From the NCBI GenBank assembly GCA_963693365.1, contig CAVNZM010000016.1, positions 1,736,001-1,800,000 of the forward strand: a stretch of DNA of 64,000 bases, in the 5' to 3' direction. Positions within the stretch are counted from its first letter, which is position 1, and every line of letters starts with the position of its first letter. This document shows, piece by piece, positions 1 to 10,800 of the stretch. The notes under the pieces were generated by a model that saw only the letters and a list, made by a program, of their open reading frames with translations, was not told the origin of the DNA and searched no databases. The translations under genes and the position numbers were made by a program. The DNA comes from Amoebidium appalachense. Its lineage: Eukaryota; Ichthyosporea.

Positions 1-825
1 TGTGCATGTGCGTGAGTATGCATGTGGGTGTAGGTGTGTGTGTGTGTGTGTGTGAGCTTGCATGTGTGGGTGAGTGGGAGGGGGTGAACGAGTGGACGTG
101 TGAGTGTGCGGGAGAAATGGGTTGATTGTAAATATAAGCGTAAATGCAAGCTTGTAAATGAGAGAGTGTCAATGTATGGATCGTATATTTGGAAGGATGG
201 GTGGGTGGGTGGGTGGGGGGGGGAGAATGGTTGGAACGGCTGATGAGAGAAGGGGGAGGGGGAGGAGGGCGAGGGGCAAAAGCTGGAGTCAAAGCCAAAG
301 AAAGACCCCGCGGGGGAAGAGGGGGGGGGGGGGAGGGAATGAGGGGTGAGTGAACCATAAAGTATGAAGTACACATTATCAACGGACAACACAATACCGA
401 GTGCAAACGGCATATGAAGAATATGCAAGAAAGCAGAGTCCATTCTCAGGGGGGGCCACGTCATCCTCAGTACCCTAATATCCACAAGAGGGGGGGGGGC
501 GAGGGGGGAGGGAAGGAGGGAGAGTGTGAAACATACCCACACACACACACACAAAAAAAAACAGGTGCCCGACGAGCACAAACACACATACACATGCACG
601 TGTGAGCACCGAGACACAAACACAAGGAATCACGCATGCACGCACGCACGCATGCATGCACACACGCACGCATGCACACACGCACACACGTACGCACGCA
701 TATTTGCCCCCCGGCCACACCAAACAAACATACAGAGCCTTCTACATTCTGTTGCACGCACACGCCCACGGACACACATGTGCACAAGCACACACCCACA
801 CCCACACAACCACCCCTACACACAC
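1..825. repeat. Simple-sequence DNA: GT, poly-G and CA tracts
   Basis: The stretch opens with a GT array (about 31-53), continues with G-rich sequence (about 198-340) and ends with CA/CG-rich microsatellite (about 538-825). I see no convincing exon. It lies downstream of the last recognisable exon of the minus-strand kinase-like gene, so it may hold that gene's C-terminal exons or 3' UTR, but nothing in it resembles kinase sequence. Between the tracts, 355-490 is ordinary complex DNA without a recognisable product. Confidence 0.7.
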
Positions 826-908
826 CTGGCTTGGGCATGTCCTTATCCGCCCGAAACAGTGATGACTCAGTCAGGTCGGCAGCGGTAGCCGGCCCCTCTG
901 GGTTTATC
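826..908 (-). CDS. Exon: end of kinase-like domain (subdomain XI-like)
   Basis: This 83-base open exon follows an acceptor ACAG and ends at AG/GTGTGT. It reads [19 protein letters not shown], which resembles the 'P..RPTA..LL.H.F' end of protein kinase domains, although the usual Arg is absent. It begins in phase 2, while exon 1818-1936 ends in phase 0, so at least one exon between them has not been found. Confidence 0.45.
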
Positions 909-1519
909 CTGTGCGGGTGGGGGTGTCAGAAAGTTGGTGTAGGTGGGGGTGGGGAAGGGTGGGAGAGAGGGGGGAGGGAGGGAGGGTGGGAGGGTGGGAG
1001 GGTGGGAGGGAGGGTGGGAGGGTGGGAGGGTGGGAGGGTGGGAGGGAGGGTGGGAGGGTGGGAGGGTGGGTGGGAGGGTGGGAGGGTGGGAGGGAGGGAG
1101 GGAGGGAGGGAGGGAGGGTGGGTGGGAGGGTGGGTGGGAGGGTGGGAGGGTGGGAGGGTGGGAGGGTGGGTGGGAGGGTGGGAGGGTGGGAGGGGGGGTG
1201 GGTGGGTGGGTGGGTGGGTGGGGGGTGGGGGGGTTGTTGGAGGATGAGTGGAGTGACAGATAGACCCAGCGGGATATATTTAAAAGGTGCTGGCTGGCAA
1301 AAGGGTGGGTGTGAGTGAGTCACAGATAGATCCATGGAATGGCCAGTCATGCATGTGTGGGTGGTGGTGCTGCATAATAAAGCGGGAAAAGTTAACCAGG
1401 GAAGATGGGGGCTATTGTACATTGGAAGGGCAAGTGTGTGGGGGGAGGGGGGGAGATTGGGGGGAAGGGGGGGGGGGGACTATATAAACGAAAAGGGCAG
1501 GGGCAGGATGCAGGGGGGA

Positions 1520-1550
<31 letters not shown>

Positions 1551-1649
1551 GGGTTGGGGGGAGTGGGGGGAGGGGGGAGGGGGGAGGAGGGGGGGCTAAG
1601 CAACGGATGGCGATGGGTGGGTGGTGGTGGTGGTGGTGGTGGTGGTGGT

Positions 1650-1713
<64 letters not shown>

Positions 1714-1740
1714 GGGGGGGGGGGGGGGGGAGGGAGGGGG

Positions 1741-1771
<31 letters not shown>

Positions 1772-2145
1772 AGGGTGGGGAGCAGGGGAGGAGGGGGAGA
1801 GGGGGTCAAGCAAACACCCGCCTTGGGTAGTCATGTGCATAGAGTGACTCATACAGCACAGCCCCCATGGCAAAGATGTCGGATGGCTGGCCCCCATCAA
1901 ACACCCATGGTTGCCTACCGTCCCAGGTCTCGGGGGCTGTGTTGTATTGGGTGCGTTAAAAAGCATGATATATGGAGAATAATATCACATGCTAAACGTG
2001 ATAAGAGTGTGGTTATGTGAATATGTGTCAAGGTGAAAAGAGTTGCAACAATAAGGCAACCTAGAAAAAAAAACCAGGCCACCGTCTAAGCCGGTTTGGC
2101 TGTGCATATAAGTGTGAGGTGATTCTCGTTTGTCATTTTTTTTTT

Positions 2146-2223
<78 letters not shown>

Positions 2224-2702
2224 CGTGTGTGCATGTATGCATGTGTGTGTATATGTGAATGTGTGCGTGCATATATGACGTGTGTGTGAGTGTGTGAGTG
2301 TGTGAGTGTGTGTGTGTGTGTGTGTGTGAGTGAGTGAGAGAGAGAGAGAGAGAGTGTGTGTGTGTGTGTGTTTTGTGTTTGTGTGTGTTTGTGTGTGTTT
2401 TGTCTGTATGCGCATGCACGAAGACATTCATGATGGTGTGCGTGCATATATAGAATGGCCGGTGCTCTGTCGGTCGTGCCTCCGGTCTACTCATTTATCA
2501 GCCTGCTTCTCTCCGAAACCTCCCCCCCCCCCCCCCCCTCCCCCCCCCCCCCCCCCCCCCCCCCCGCCCCCCTCCTTCCTCTCGTCCTCCCGGCAACCAT
2601 CACCTCCACCACACCTGCAACTACAACGACACGCATCAACTGGATTTGGAGGGTCACCCGATCAGAGACGAGCAGGGTTGCGTATGCGAGCAAAACGGCA
2701 GG

Positions 2703-2792
<90 letters not shown>

Positions 2793-3068
2793 ACGATCCA
2801 CTCCCATATTGACAGATACGGTGTCCATGCAAGCCTGATGGTGGTGATTCGGGTGGTGATTCGGTGTGTGCGTGTGTGTTGAGGAGGGGGAGGAAAAAAG
2901 GGGGGGGGAGGCGGGGGGAGATGTTGGAAAGTGGTACCCAATACGAAGCACAAGCACACGACGAGAAACAAAAGGGCAGCACCCTGGGAGCATGCAACGC
3001 ATGTAAGCCGGAGCGGGGCGGGCAGGGCAGGGCCGGGGGGGGGGAGGGGGGGGGGGGGGGGGGGGGGG

Positions 3069-3112
<44 letters not shown>

Positions 3113-3181
3113 GTGCGTGTGTGCGTGTGTGTGTGTGTTAGAAGCGTGGTGGTGGTGTTTGTTTTTTTTTGTTTTTTTGTT

Positions 3182-3218
<37 letters not shown>

Positions 3219-5413
3219 CGGCACAGGCTGTACCAACGGCTAGGTCTCTCAAGCCCAGCAGTATGGGCACATTGAAGTCCACATACCAGTGACGGTTGGG
3301 GGGGTCCAGATACACACACGTGGCATCCAAGGCACCATGCACCACCTGACGCCCAATCACAACGGCCGGTCAAAACTTAATGTTGTGTTAAAGTAAACCT
3401 CCCCCCTTCCTCCCTCCCTCCCCCCTCTTGGGACTCTTCTTCACACAGACATACACATAAACGGACACACACACAAACACAGACACACTCACAGGCACCC
3501 ATACGCCCGAACCCGCACATGCACACACGCACACGCACCAACCATTAATATCCTGTCTCCTCTATCTTTTGCTTCGCTACATCCATTTGTCTGCCTCCAT
3601 TGAATGGTTGCCTGTGTGTGCAGCACAGAAAGAACAGAGACCGAGCATCCCTAATGGGTGGGGGGGGGGGGGGGGGGGGGGGAGGGGGAGAGAGAGAGGG
3701 GGGAGGAAGGGGAGAATAGCATTCTCCAATAAAAATCAATCCTATAAAAAGGCTAACCTCGGCTATTGGATTGCTATGTTGGCGTGCCTCTTTGATTTGT
3801 TTGCAATATAGAAGGCCGTCAAGTAGGAGCTAATCGACAAACATACACACGCACACTCTCCCTGCCCCCTATATCCCACCTCCCCCTCCATCCTCTCGTA
3901 CCTCCCCCTCCCCCCCCCCCCCCCCTTTGCCCCACCCTTTCAATTCATTCTCCATCCCCCCCACCAAAAGGCATGTTCTTAGCAACAGGGATGCAAAGAA
4001 GCACAACAAAAACTGCTGCACGGTCAATTTGAACACATGTCCAAACACAAAGAACACACAACATAAGCAAAAACCATGCTTGGACGATGCTGGCCCATGT
4101 CGCTGAGGGGAAGGGGGGCACAAAGGGGGGGGGGGGGGGGAGGGGGGACACGTCCCTTGGGTGGTTAAATTGAAGTAGCCCCAGGGTTAAAATTGGTGTT
4201 GCTGGTCGGAAAAGGGGGTATGGAGGCAGCATAGTGTGCCACACCTACAGGCAAAGAGTCATACAACACAAAACCGACAAAACAAACCCATATTGCGCAG
4301 GCAGCAGATACACAACCAGTGCACATCCCGGAATTTTAATTTGTTATTTTGTGGCGGGGGGAGTCCTATGCCTCCACGAAAAGAAGGGCATTCAAGTTCA
4401 AGGAGGGGGTTTGGGGGGGGGGGGGGGGGGGGGAGGGGGGAGGAGGGGGGAGGGGGGGAGGGGGGAGGGGGGGGAGGTGGGGGGGGGGGGGGGGGGGGGT
4501 AGCACTTACATCCTCCGAGTGCATGTAGTCTAGAACATCCACCAAAACATGACCAAGTCTTCGTGCACTATCCGTGTCCAAAGGACCCTTTTCTTTGAGC
4601 AAACTCTGAAGTGAAACATAACTTTTTGATAGATCCAACCGAACAGAAACGGTGCCATGTGAAATCGTGAAACCGACAATGCGGATAAGGTGCTGGTGTG
4701 TGAGAGCTAAACGTCGATTCAGGGCCCTTTCAGCTCCTTCCTGAGAGTCTGTGCCGGATTTGATTAGGATCGTCTGGTGGTGGAAACGGTGTGTGTGTGT
4801 GTGTGTGTGTGCACGCTTGTGTGTAGGCGTGCGTGTGTGCGTGTGTGTGCACGCGTGTTTGCGTGCATGTCTGTGTGTGTGGACATGTGTGTCTGTGTGT
4901 GTGTTTGTGTGTGCGTGCGTGCATGCATGCGCGAGCACGTACCTGTGTGTGTGTGTGTGTGTGGGTGGGTGTGTGTGTGCATGCGTCTGTACGTGTGTGT
5001 GCGTGTGGGTGTGTGTGCTTGTGCGTGTGTATGTAAGGAAGGTGGGTGCGGCGGGGCGGGGGGCAAAGGGGGGGGGGTTAGAAGGTGTTACATGCAGAGC
5101 ACAAGATCAAATTCATACCGAAAAATGTAGAGCAAATTATTGGGGGGGGGGGGGGGGGGAAGGGGGGGGGGGATGGGAAGGCAAGAAAAAAGCATGCACT
5201 AACGTGTCCCACATCACTAGCCGGTACAAGAAGAACCCGTCAACGGGGAGGGCGGGGGGGGGGGGGGAGGGGGGTTGATTCTTAGTACCCAAACCCATTC
5301 TCCTCGGCTAAGCTTGGGGGGGGGGGGGGGGGGGGGGGGGGGGAGGGGAGGGATAACGCAGGGACTAGGAGGGCAAGAAGGGGGCTGGGGATGGCTGTTG
5401 GTGGTGGTGGGGT

Positions 5414-5450
<37 letters not shown>

Positions 5451-5541
5451 CTCTAGACACGAGCACATCCTGGCCAAACGATATGGCCCTAGTCTTCATT
5501 TCCCATTAAAAAAAGCGGCATCTTCTTTTTTATGATGGAAA

Positions 5542-5573
<32 letters not shown>

Positions 5574-5763
5574 GGAGGGAGGGGGGAGGGGGGGGGGGGG
5601 GGGGAGAGAAACAGCAATGCAGAGAAAACAGAAGGGGGGGGGGGGGGGGGGGGGGGGGGAGGGGGGATGGGGTAGAACAGAAGATTCTGGAAACACAAGA
5701 TCATTCTGGGGAAGGTCGGGTAAAGAAGAAAAGAGTGCGTGAGAAGGAAGGGGGATAAAGGCC

Positions 5764-5794
<31 letters not shown>

Positions 5795-6816
5795 GGAGGT
5801 GGAACACGGTACAAAGTACAACTACACGATAAGAAACATCGTGCAGGACAAATGCAAAGGCAAACACTCCAGTATGCAGCATCAGCAACGTGCGCAGTAT
5901 GCAACATAAGTAGAACCCATCCTCAGGGGAGCCCCAGCGGGGGGGAAGGGGGGCGGGGAGGGGGGGCAGGGAGGGGACCACGTATGAGTGCTTGTGTGTT
6001 CGGGTGCACGGGTAGGCTGGGGACGGGTTAGAGGAAGAAGACGGAGTTAAACGCCGTGAAGAGGGGCGGGCTGGTGGGTGGGTGGGTGGGGGGGGGGGGG
6101 GGGGGGGGGGGGGTAAATGATGCAATGGTGGGTGGCACACACAGAAGCAAGACATTAAGGGGGTAGGGAATTGTGGATAGAATTTGTTACAGAGCACGAA
6201 GAGCACATACAAGAGTGATAATACAAAGCAAATCCCCCTCCCCCCCTCCCCTCTCTCCCCCCCCCCCCCCCCCCCCCTCCCCCCCCCCCCCCCCCACCCC
6301 CCCCCCAAAAAAAATAAAAAAAGGGTAAGAAGAGTAAGAAGGATGATAAGTAAAATGGTTGGAGGCGAGAGTTTGGAGGTTTGTGTGCCAGTGAAGTTGG
6401 AGGGGGGGGCAGGGGGGGTGAGGGGGAGGGAGAATGTGTGTGCCTATCTCACTGAGCTGCTGTTGGTGTTTGCGTGCACTGTTAACGCACACATGCGTAT
6501 GCAAGGCTGTACGTATTTGCCAATTCCATGCGCTCTTCGTCCACGAGACCACACATCAGAGCTAACTGTAGCGTGCAGTGGAGTGAGTCAGGAAAAGACA
6601 TGACAACCTCTCACAAGGAGGTGGGGCAGACATGAAGGAGCGAGAGGGACAAGAAGGTGGTGATGCGGGGTTGACTATAACGGTTTGAAGGTTGGGGTGA
6701 GTCGGGAGGGAAGAAGGGAAGTGCCGTACAACTCTTACCAGGGTGGTTAGTTTCGCCCTTTCTCCGCCAACACCATCGACATCCATTGTTGGGGGGGCGC
6801 CCCCTGCAACAGCCAT
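826..6816 (-). CDS. Multi-exon gene for a kinase-like protein, probably a pseudokinase
   Basis: Read on the minus strand, separate open exons give kinase subdomains in order: start exon 6739-6816, exon 6493-6565, micro-exon 5289-5312 (strand before beta-3), 4510-4773 (VAIK-like lysine in ILIKSG, alpha-C to alpha-E), 3219-3345 (catalytic loop, VDFN at the DFG position), 1818-1936 (APE motif, DIFAMG of subdomain IX) and 826-908 (subdomain XI-like). Splice phases agree at the two joins inside the core: one gives YMHSED-VVHGA, the other rebuilds APE across the junction. The catalytic loop reads [11 protein letters not shown], so the HRD Asp, the following Lys and the Asn appear replaced by Ala, Asp and Cys; DFG reads DFN. 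A pseudokinase (scaffold or allosteric role) is inferred. Exons between 5312 and 6493, and between 908 and 1818, are missing from my model. Confidence 0.6.
909..1817. repeat. Intron with GGGA/GGGT array and poly-G/GT blocks
   Basis: About 960-1240 is a degenerate array of GGGA and GGGT tetramers, ideal for stacked G-quadruplexes on the plus strand. About 1440-1800 is almost pure G with a GGT/GT block at 1621-1682. On the minus strand 1250-1400 holds possible acceptors (GCAG near 1377 and CCAG near 1293) with short open stretches, but none reads clearly as kinase. Confidence 0.75.
1818..1936 (-). CDS. Exon: APE and subdomain IX of the kinase-like gene
   Basis: The 119-base exon begins after ACAG and reads (A)PETWDG, then [16 protein letters not shown], the kinase P+1 loop and the alpha-F start; the structurally important Asp of subdomain IX is present. 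Its first two bases complete the Ala codon begun by exon 3219-3345, which rebuilds APE exactly. The end at a GTGTTT donor is my choice; reading on gives three residues and a stop, so this could be an alternative terminal exon. Confidence 0.6.
1937..3218. repeat. Intron with GT arrays and poly-C/poly-G runs
   Basis: The interval contains GT arrays at about 2148-2219, 2303-2400, 2701-2790 and 3071-3140, a poly-C block at about 2521-2566 and poly-G at 3034-3070 and 3183-3215. A CG alternation (about 2727-2740) inside the GT array is a candidate Z-DNA segment. A plus-strand stretch at about 2600-2700 is open and Cys-containing (GCVCEQNGR before GTGTGT) but has no clear acceptor. I call no exon here. 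Confidence 0.65.
3219..3345 (-). CDS. Exon: degenerate catalytic loop and DFG region
   Basis: This 127-base exon starts after GTCAG and ends at CCG/GTGCCC. It joins exon 4510-4773 in phase 0 as [16 protein letters not shown]. The HRD position reads HGA, so the catalytic-base Asp is missing; the Mg-binding Asn is Cys; the DFG position reads VDFN, keeping the Asp. The distance from DFN to APE in the next exon, about 20 residues, is normal for an activation segment. The donor GTGCCC is weak, but the phase and the rebuilt APE support it. Confidence 0.6.
3346..4509. repeat. Intron between kinase N-lobe and catalytic-loop exons
   Basis: The interval contains poly-G (3660-3682, 4118-4140, 4411-4499), poly-C (3911-3925) and unique sequence at 3530-3650 and 3940-4110. 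On the minus strand 3545-3610 is open after a CACAG acceptor (reads [18 protein letters not shown], then a stop), but using it would break the in-phase join of the flanking kinase exons, so I leave it unassigned. Confidence 0.55.
4510..4773 (-). CDS. Exon: kinase-like N-lobe (beta-3 to alpha-E)
   Basis: The exon is 264 bases (88 codons, phase 0 at both ends). It starts after CACCAG and ends at a perfect GTAAGT donor (minus, 4509-4504). It reads TILIKSG (the beta-3 Lys), then an alpha-C-like segment, [11 protein letters not shown] (matching 'HPNIV...G'), [12 protein letters not shown] (alpha-D) and LDYMHSED, the usual run-in to the catalytic loop. This is the strongest single piece of evidence for the kinase-like gene. 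Confidence 0.7.
4774..5288. repeat. Intron with GT/GC microsatellite and poly-G
   Basis: About 4790-5035 is GT-rich with CG and CA interruptions; 5142-5171 and 5250-5272 are G runs. I see no exon. Confidence 0.65.
5289..5312 (-). CDS. Candidate 24-base micro-exon before the N-lobe exon
   Basis: A long poly-C tract (minus strand) ends in AAG and is followed by eight open codons (LSRGEWVW) and a GTACTA donor. Both ends are phase 0, so it splices in frame to TILIKSG and would supply the strand before beta-3. Poly-C as a polypyrimidine tract fits a 3' splice site. The donor is not ideal and the exon is tiny, so this could be chance. Confidence 0.35.
5313..6492. repeat. Intron with long poly-G/poly-C runs
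   Basis: The main runs are 5316-5343, 5411-5450, 5552-5604, 5635-5666, 5763-5791 and 6088-6113 (G), and about 6236-6306 (C). A minus-strand acceptor (pyrimidine tract then CCCCAG, about 6024) is followed by an open stretch, [11 protein letters not shown], that would be in phase with the preceding exon, but its donor is poor. A related complex sequence occurs at 2925-3000 and 5800-5870 (CGATAAGAAAC/CGACGAGAAAC context), suggesting an old dispersed repeat. Confidence 0.55.
6493..6565 (-). CDS. Second exon of the kinase-like gene
   Basis: After the acceptor GCTACAG the minus strand is open and reads [20 protein letters not shown], in phase 0 with the start exon at 6739-6816. The end at GCAT/GTGTGC (near 6493) is a guess; a stop follows a few codons later if it is not spliced. 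No domain is recognised. The unusually protein-like composition beside CA- and poly-C-rich sequence supports it. Confidence 0.45.
6739..6816 (-). CDS. First coding exon of the kinase-like gene
   Basis: An ATG (complement of 6814-6816) opens 26 codons ([15 protein letters not shown]...) and ends at CTG/GTAAGA, a good donor. Gly, Ala and acidic residues suggest a flexible N-terminus with no signal peptide. The sequence just upstream (6817-6930) is not repetitive and is a candidate 5' UTR. I cannot exclude that this exon belongs to a different gene than the kinase domain. Confidence 0.5.
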
Positions 6817-7725
6817 GTTTGCCGACACCCAACTTTTAGCTGACGTATATACCACAAATTTCCAGGGGTTTACCCTTGTTCCTTGGCTTATGTTGCTATA
6901 CAAACGGTTTCGGGCAAAATATTATCCAAACTAGGTGTGATCGATCCCTCTGTTGCTGTGGTTAGATGCTGGTGCTGCTGGTGAGAGCCAAGAATATTAC
7001 GAGAATTAAGAGAATTACGACTCTTAACCTCTTTATGACAAATGAAACTTTTTCCAACTCTTTGTTACCCACTATTTGACTCGTTAAAGTAGTTTGGTCC
7101 CAAGTATAAACCTCTTGCAACCCAGATTCTCACCGAACCATCACCGCTCTGCGATTCTATGTACGTACTTCCGCTGGTGACACTAAAAAATCGCAAGTCG
7201 CAACCCGGCCCCGGTTGGCTATCTGCGCCATGATAAAAAGTGTGTAAACCTGACGTTATAATGATTCCGATTTTAGATCCCTCGAATCTGTAACAAAAAC
7301 CTCGTCGAGGGAAACTTTGAAACTACAAAGATAGGAACTTATATGCTTACATTTGTCTTGCATTTAATTTCAAATAATAGCTTTGTGTTGTTTTCTTTTG
7401 CTTTCGACTGGTGGTTGATTCAGCAACTGAGTGGTTTACTGCCAACTGACTCATGCAGCTGCGCAGGGCCGCGAGCCTCGCGCAGACCACATTGATCAAT
7501 ATATTTCCGGTGGGTAGCGTAGTACACTAGGGGTTTACGCTGTTTACTCGAGGCAAAGAGAACCAGTCTCAGGTATGGGGGGGGGGGGTTTTGCTCGGAA
7601 TATCCCCTCAGCGGTATATCATGATCACGTACATAGATGTCGGGTGGTGACTATATATCAGGGTTTACTTTCTCTACGAGACACCATAAAGACTACAAGG
7701 AGAAATCAATTAGTTGGGGTTCCCC

Positions 7726-7726
<1 letters not shown>
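6817..7726. other. Complex intergenic DNA, candidate promoter region
   Basis: This is about 0.9 kb of non-repetitive DNA between the start exon of the kinase-like gene and the LINE poly(A). It should contain that gene's promoter. I find no convincing TATA box at a fixed distance and no other gene. A G run at 7577-7588 is the only simple repeat. Confidence 0.5.

Positions 7727-7788
<62 letters not shown>
7727..7788 (-). other. Poly(A) tail of the LINE
   Basis: Sixty-two uninterrupted T on the plus strand mark the 3' terminus of the minus-strand LINE. The length suggests the insertion is not very old. Confidence 0.85.
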
Positions 7789-7792
<4 letters not shown>

Positions 7793-7824
7793 GGGCTCCC
7801 CTCGGGACACTCGGTATCAGCTGG

Positions 7825-7875
<51 letters not shown>

Positions 7876-7895
7876 TGTGTGTGTGTGCGCGTGCG

Positions 7896-10800
7896 CTATA
7901 ATTTTGTAGTGATGTGTTTCTCAAGCCAATCAATACATCTAATAAACAGGTCGTAGTTACGCGTGTTTAGTATAAAATCAAGGATGTTGTAATTTACAGG
8001 TAGGCTATCTTTCTGGGTGTCTGTTGTGAATGTGACGTGTGTGTGTTGCGGTATTATGTGGTCTATCAAACTACATTTGGCGATACATGACCGGTTAAAC
8101 TGGTGTGTGTGTGTGTTGTTTGGGCATGCAAATGATGCCACCTTATACTTATTAGATCTCCACTGTATAGCACGTGTACAGTAAAAGCGTGGTAATTGAT
8201 CAATAATACCATCAGCTAGAGAAAGACCAGTTCTACAGGAAGGTAATATGTATTTAGGTGTTATACACTTGCGAGTGCCATATTTGGCAATATGGTTGAG
8301 GCGGTCAGTATATATAAAACGAGACATAAGGCTTAGTTTTTCAAGGTGTATGCTTTCATCGGGTCTAGTGTCGTGTGGTATCTTTTTCCATTTGTTATAT
8401 TGCGTGATTATCTTGTGATTGTGTACATGTTTAATAAGTAAGTGGCAGTCCAAAGTCACACACACACTATTGCGGGGTTTATTTGTATTTGTGCCCAGGG
8501 GAGAAGGGGAGAGAGAGGGGAGGAAAGAGGGGAGAGGTGAGGAGGGGACAGGTCGGATAGAGAAGAGAGGGTGGGAGGGCAAATACTTCTTTAAGCGGCT
8601 TATGTGCTTATTGAATTTCAGCGCGAGATAGGATACTCTAGCAGCTATTGGGACCAGACCATATATCGAGAGCGTTACAGGCCCAGGTTTACAACAGTTG
8701 TTAGATAGAAAGGAGGCAACTTCTGCTTCAAGGAAATTTGCCAAGGGTTTAAGCGCTCTAGTTCTCTCTTTCTTGATCCAAGCGGCGAGAAGGGGTAAAC
8801 CATATTCACATGCCGGGAAGACAAAAGTGCGAATAAATGTAAGTCTAATAGAAGGATGGAGGGGTGTGTCTTTAAAAATATTAGCCGAGAAGAAAGCTAA
8901 CCGCTTACGAGCCAACTCTACCCTCTTTTCGACCATATGGGGAAACATAACACCAACAGAATCAACCGGAACACCAAGATATTTGTATTCTGGAACTATA
9001 GGTACAGGTTTAGATGATAATGTAAATGTGTGTAAATTGTTAGCTATATCAGGTACAAGAACACCACATTTGTCTATGTTAAGGATCATAAGGTTTGCCT
9101 TGCACCACTCTGACACTACATCGAACAATCTTTGCAGGCGTCTAGGGGTACGGGCAAGGAGGGACAGATCATCAGCATAGAGAAGTGCAGGCGGAAAGTT
9201 ATTAATAGGGTCATCGTTTTCGGCGTAAATCTTGACAGCCAAATCATCTATAAATAGGTTAAACAAAAAGGGGCTAAGCAATGAACCCTGCAAGAGACCT
9301 CTAGTACGAGCAAAACCATATGAAAGATGCCCATTAACCACAGCTCTACCATAGGTTTGAGACAAGAGTGCTTCTAACAGAACACCAATGCAGTGTGGTA
9401 CACCCCGTGCAGCAAGCTTTTCCCATAGGAGACCAGGGGAGACAGAATCGTAAGCAGTTTTCCAATCAATAAAGCCAACATATTGTGCACCAACTTGCAT
9501 AGAATCGTGCAGTGCCATTATTTGAACATAACATGAATTGTTTTTACGAAAAGCGGATTGGCATGGGTGTATGTGAAGAATAGATTGAAACCTAGGGTGA
9601 TGTGCAAATAACCTAAGTAAGCAAGCTTCAAAGAATCTACGAACAACCTGGGTTAGTGTAATGGGGCGAAAGGATGATATGGGGCCCTCAGAGTCCTTCT
9701 TAACTATGGGGATCACTAAGGTATCTAACCAAGATGACGGGACATGTCCACATTTAACACACCAAGAAAAGAGAGAGCTTAACATGATAGTAAGATCAGG
9801 TTTAATAGCACGATCACTTTCCTTTTGTGGGTAGGAGGGAACAAGGATTTTAAGAAACCCAGCAGGGAGTCCATCAGGTCCACAAGACTTACTAGAGCTA
9901 TAACTAGATATCACAGACCATATGGCATCGGGACTGAAAAAGGGGAGGATCGATTCTATGGGGATAGATGGGTCTACAGGCCACACAATAGGTTTCTGAG
10001 CGGGGGTCCTATCTTTAAACAGTTCCGAGAAATACTTATCAGAGTCTATGAGGGGGTCTCCAGTGGTATCACCAATAATACGAGCAGGGGGGCCAAATCG
10101 ATTCATACTAGCAAGCCGGCGCAAGCTTTCCTTTTGAGACAGGGGTTCACCTAGTCTAGCGGGAGTGGTGTTTGGTAACAAGAGAGCATCGGGATATTCC
10201 TTCCTACCACCGCCAGCATAATCACCGAGATCTATCAAATCATCAACAATAAAGTTAGTGCATGTATCTAGTACGAGATGTGAATCTGGCCTGGCTTGTG
10301 CAGATTCTAATAGGCGCATATATATAGGGTGTTTCGTAGCATAGCATACACATACATCAACTCTACCCCACTGTGACTTAAGCTGGGATAGACGGAGGCG
10401 AAAGGTGGGAGGGGGAGGGGGGAGCAGATCAAGGGAGATCTTAGGTAGGAAAAGGATAGGAGAGTGGTCAGATGACCTAGAGAGGTTAGGAGGGAGAGAG
10501 AGTTTTGACATGGTTGATGGCCAAAAGGCCACTCCCCAGTCGGTGTTGTGGGCATGGGATATTTGAGGGAACCGCAAAGTGTGACTTTGGACATACCTTG
10601 TTAAAGGGATAGCACGCTCCGGGGGCTTAGATGGGTACCCGACACTCACTTGCAGTGTGTCTGTGTGGTGGAGTCGCGTGTTAAAATCACCTAAAATAAC
10701 AGTGGACATTGGTAACTGTGACAACTCGTGAGTCAATTCGACAACCGACATAGATGGTGGGTAATATACAAAAGTAAAAACATTAGAAAGAAACTCTATA

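Noticed and set aside
158-1487. Long open frames of Gly, Val, Cys, His or Pro repeats in both strands
   Set aside because: They are readings of GGGA/GGGT, GT and CA microsatellites and carry no protein signal.
2600-2702. Plus-strand Cys-containing open stretch GCVCEQNGR before GTGTGT
   Set aside because: No acceptor is evident and the donor is microsatellite; it lies inside an intron of the opposite-strand gene.
3545-3611. Minus-strand open stretch [18 protein letters not shown] after a CACAG acceptor
   Set aside because: Its use would break the in-phase join of the flanking kinase exons; kept only as a possible alternative terminal exon.
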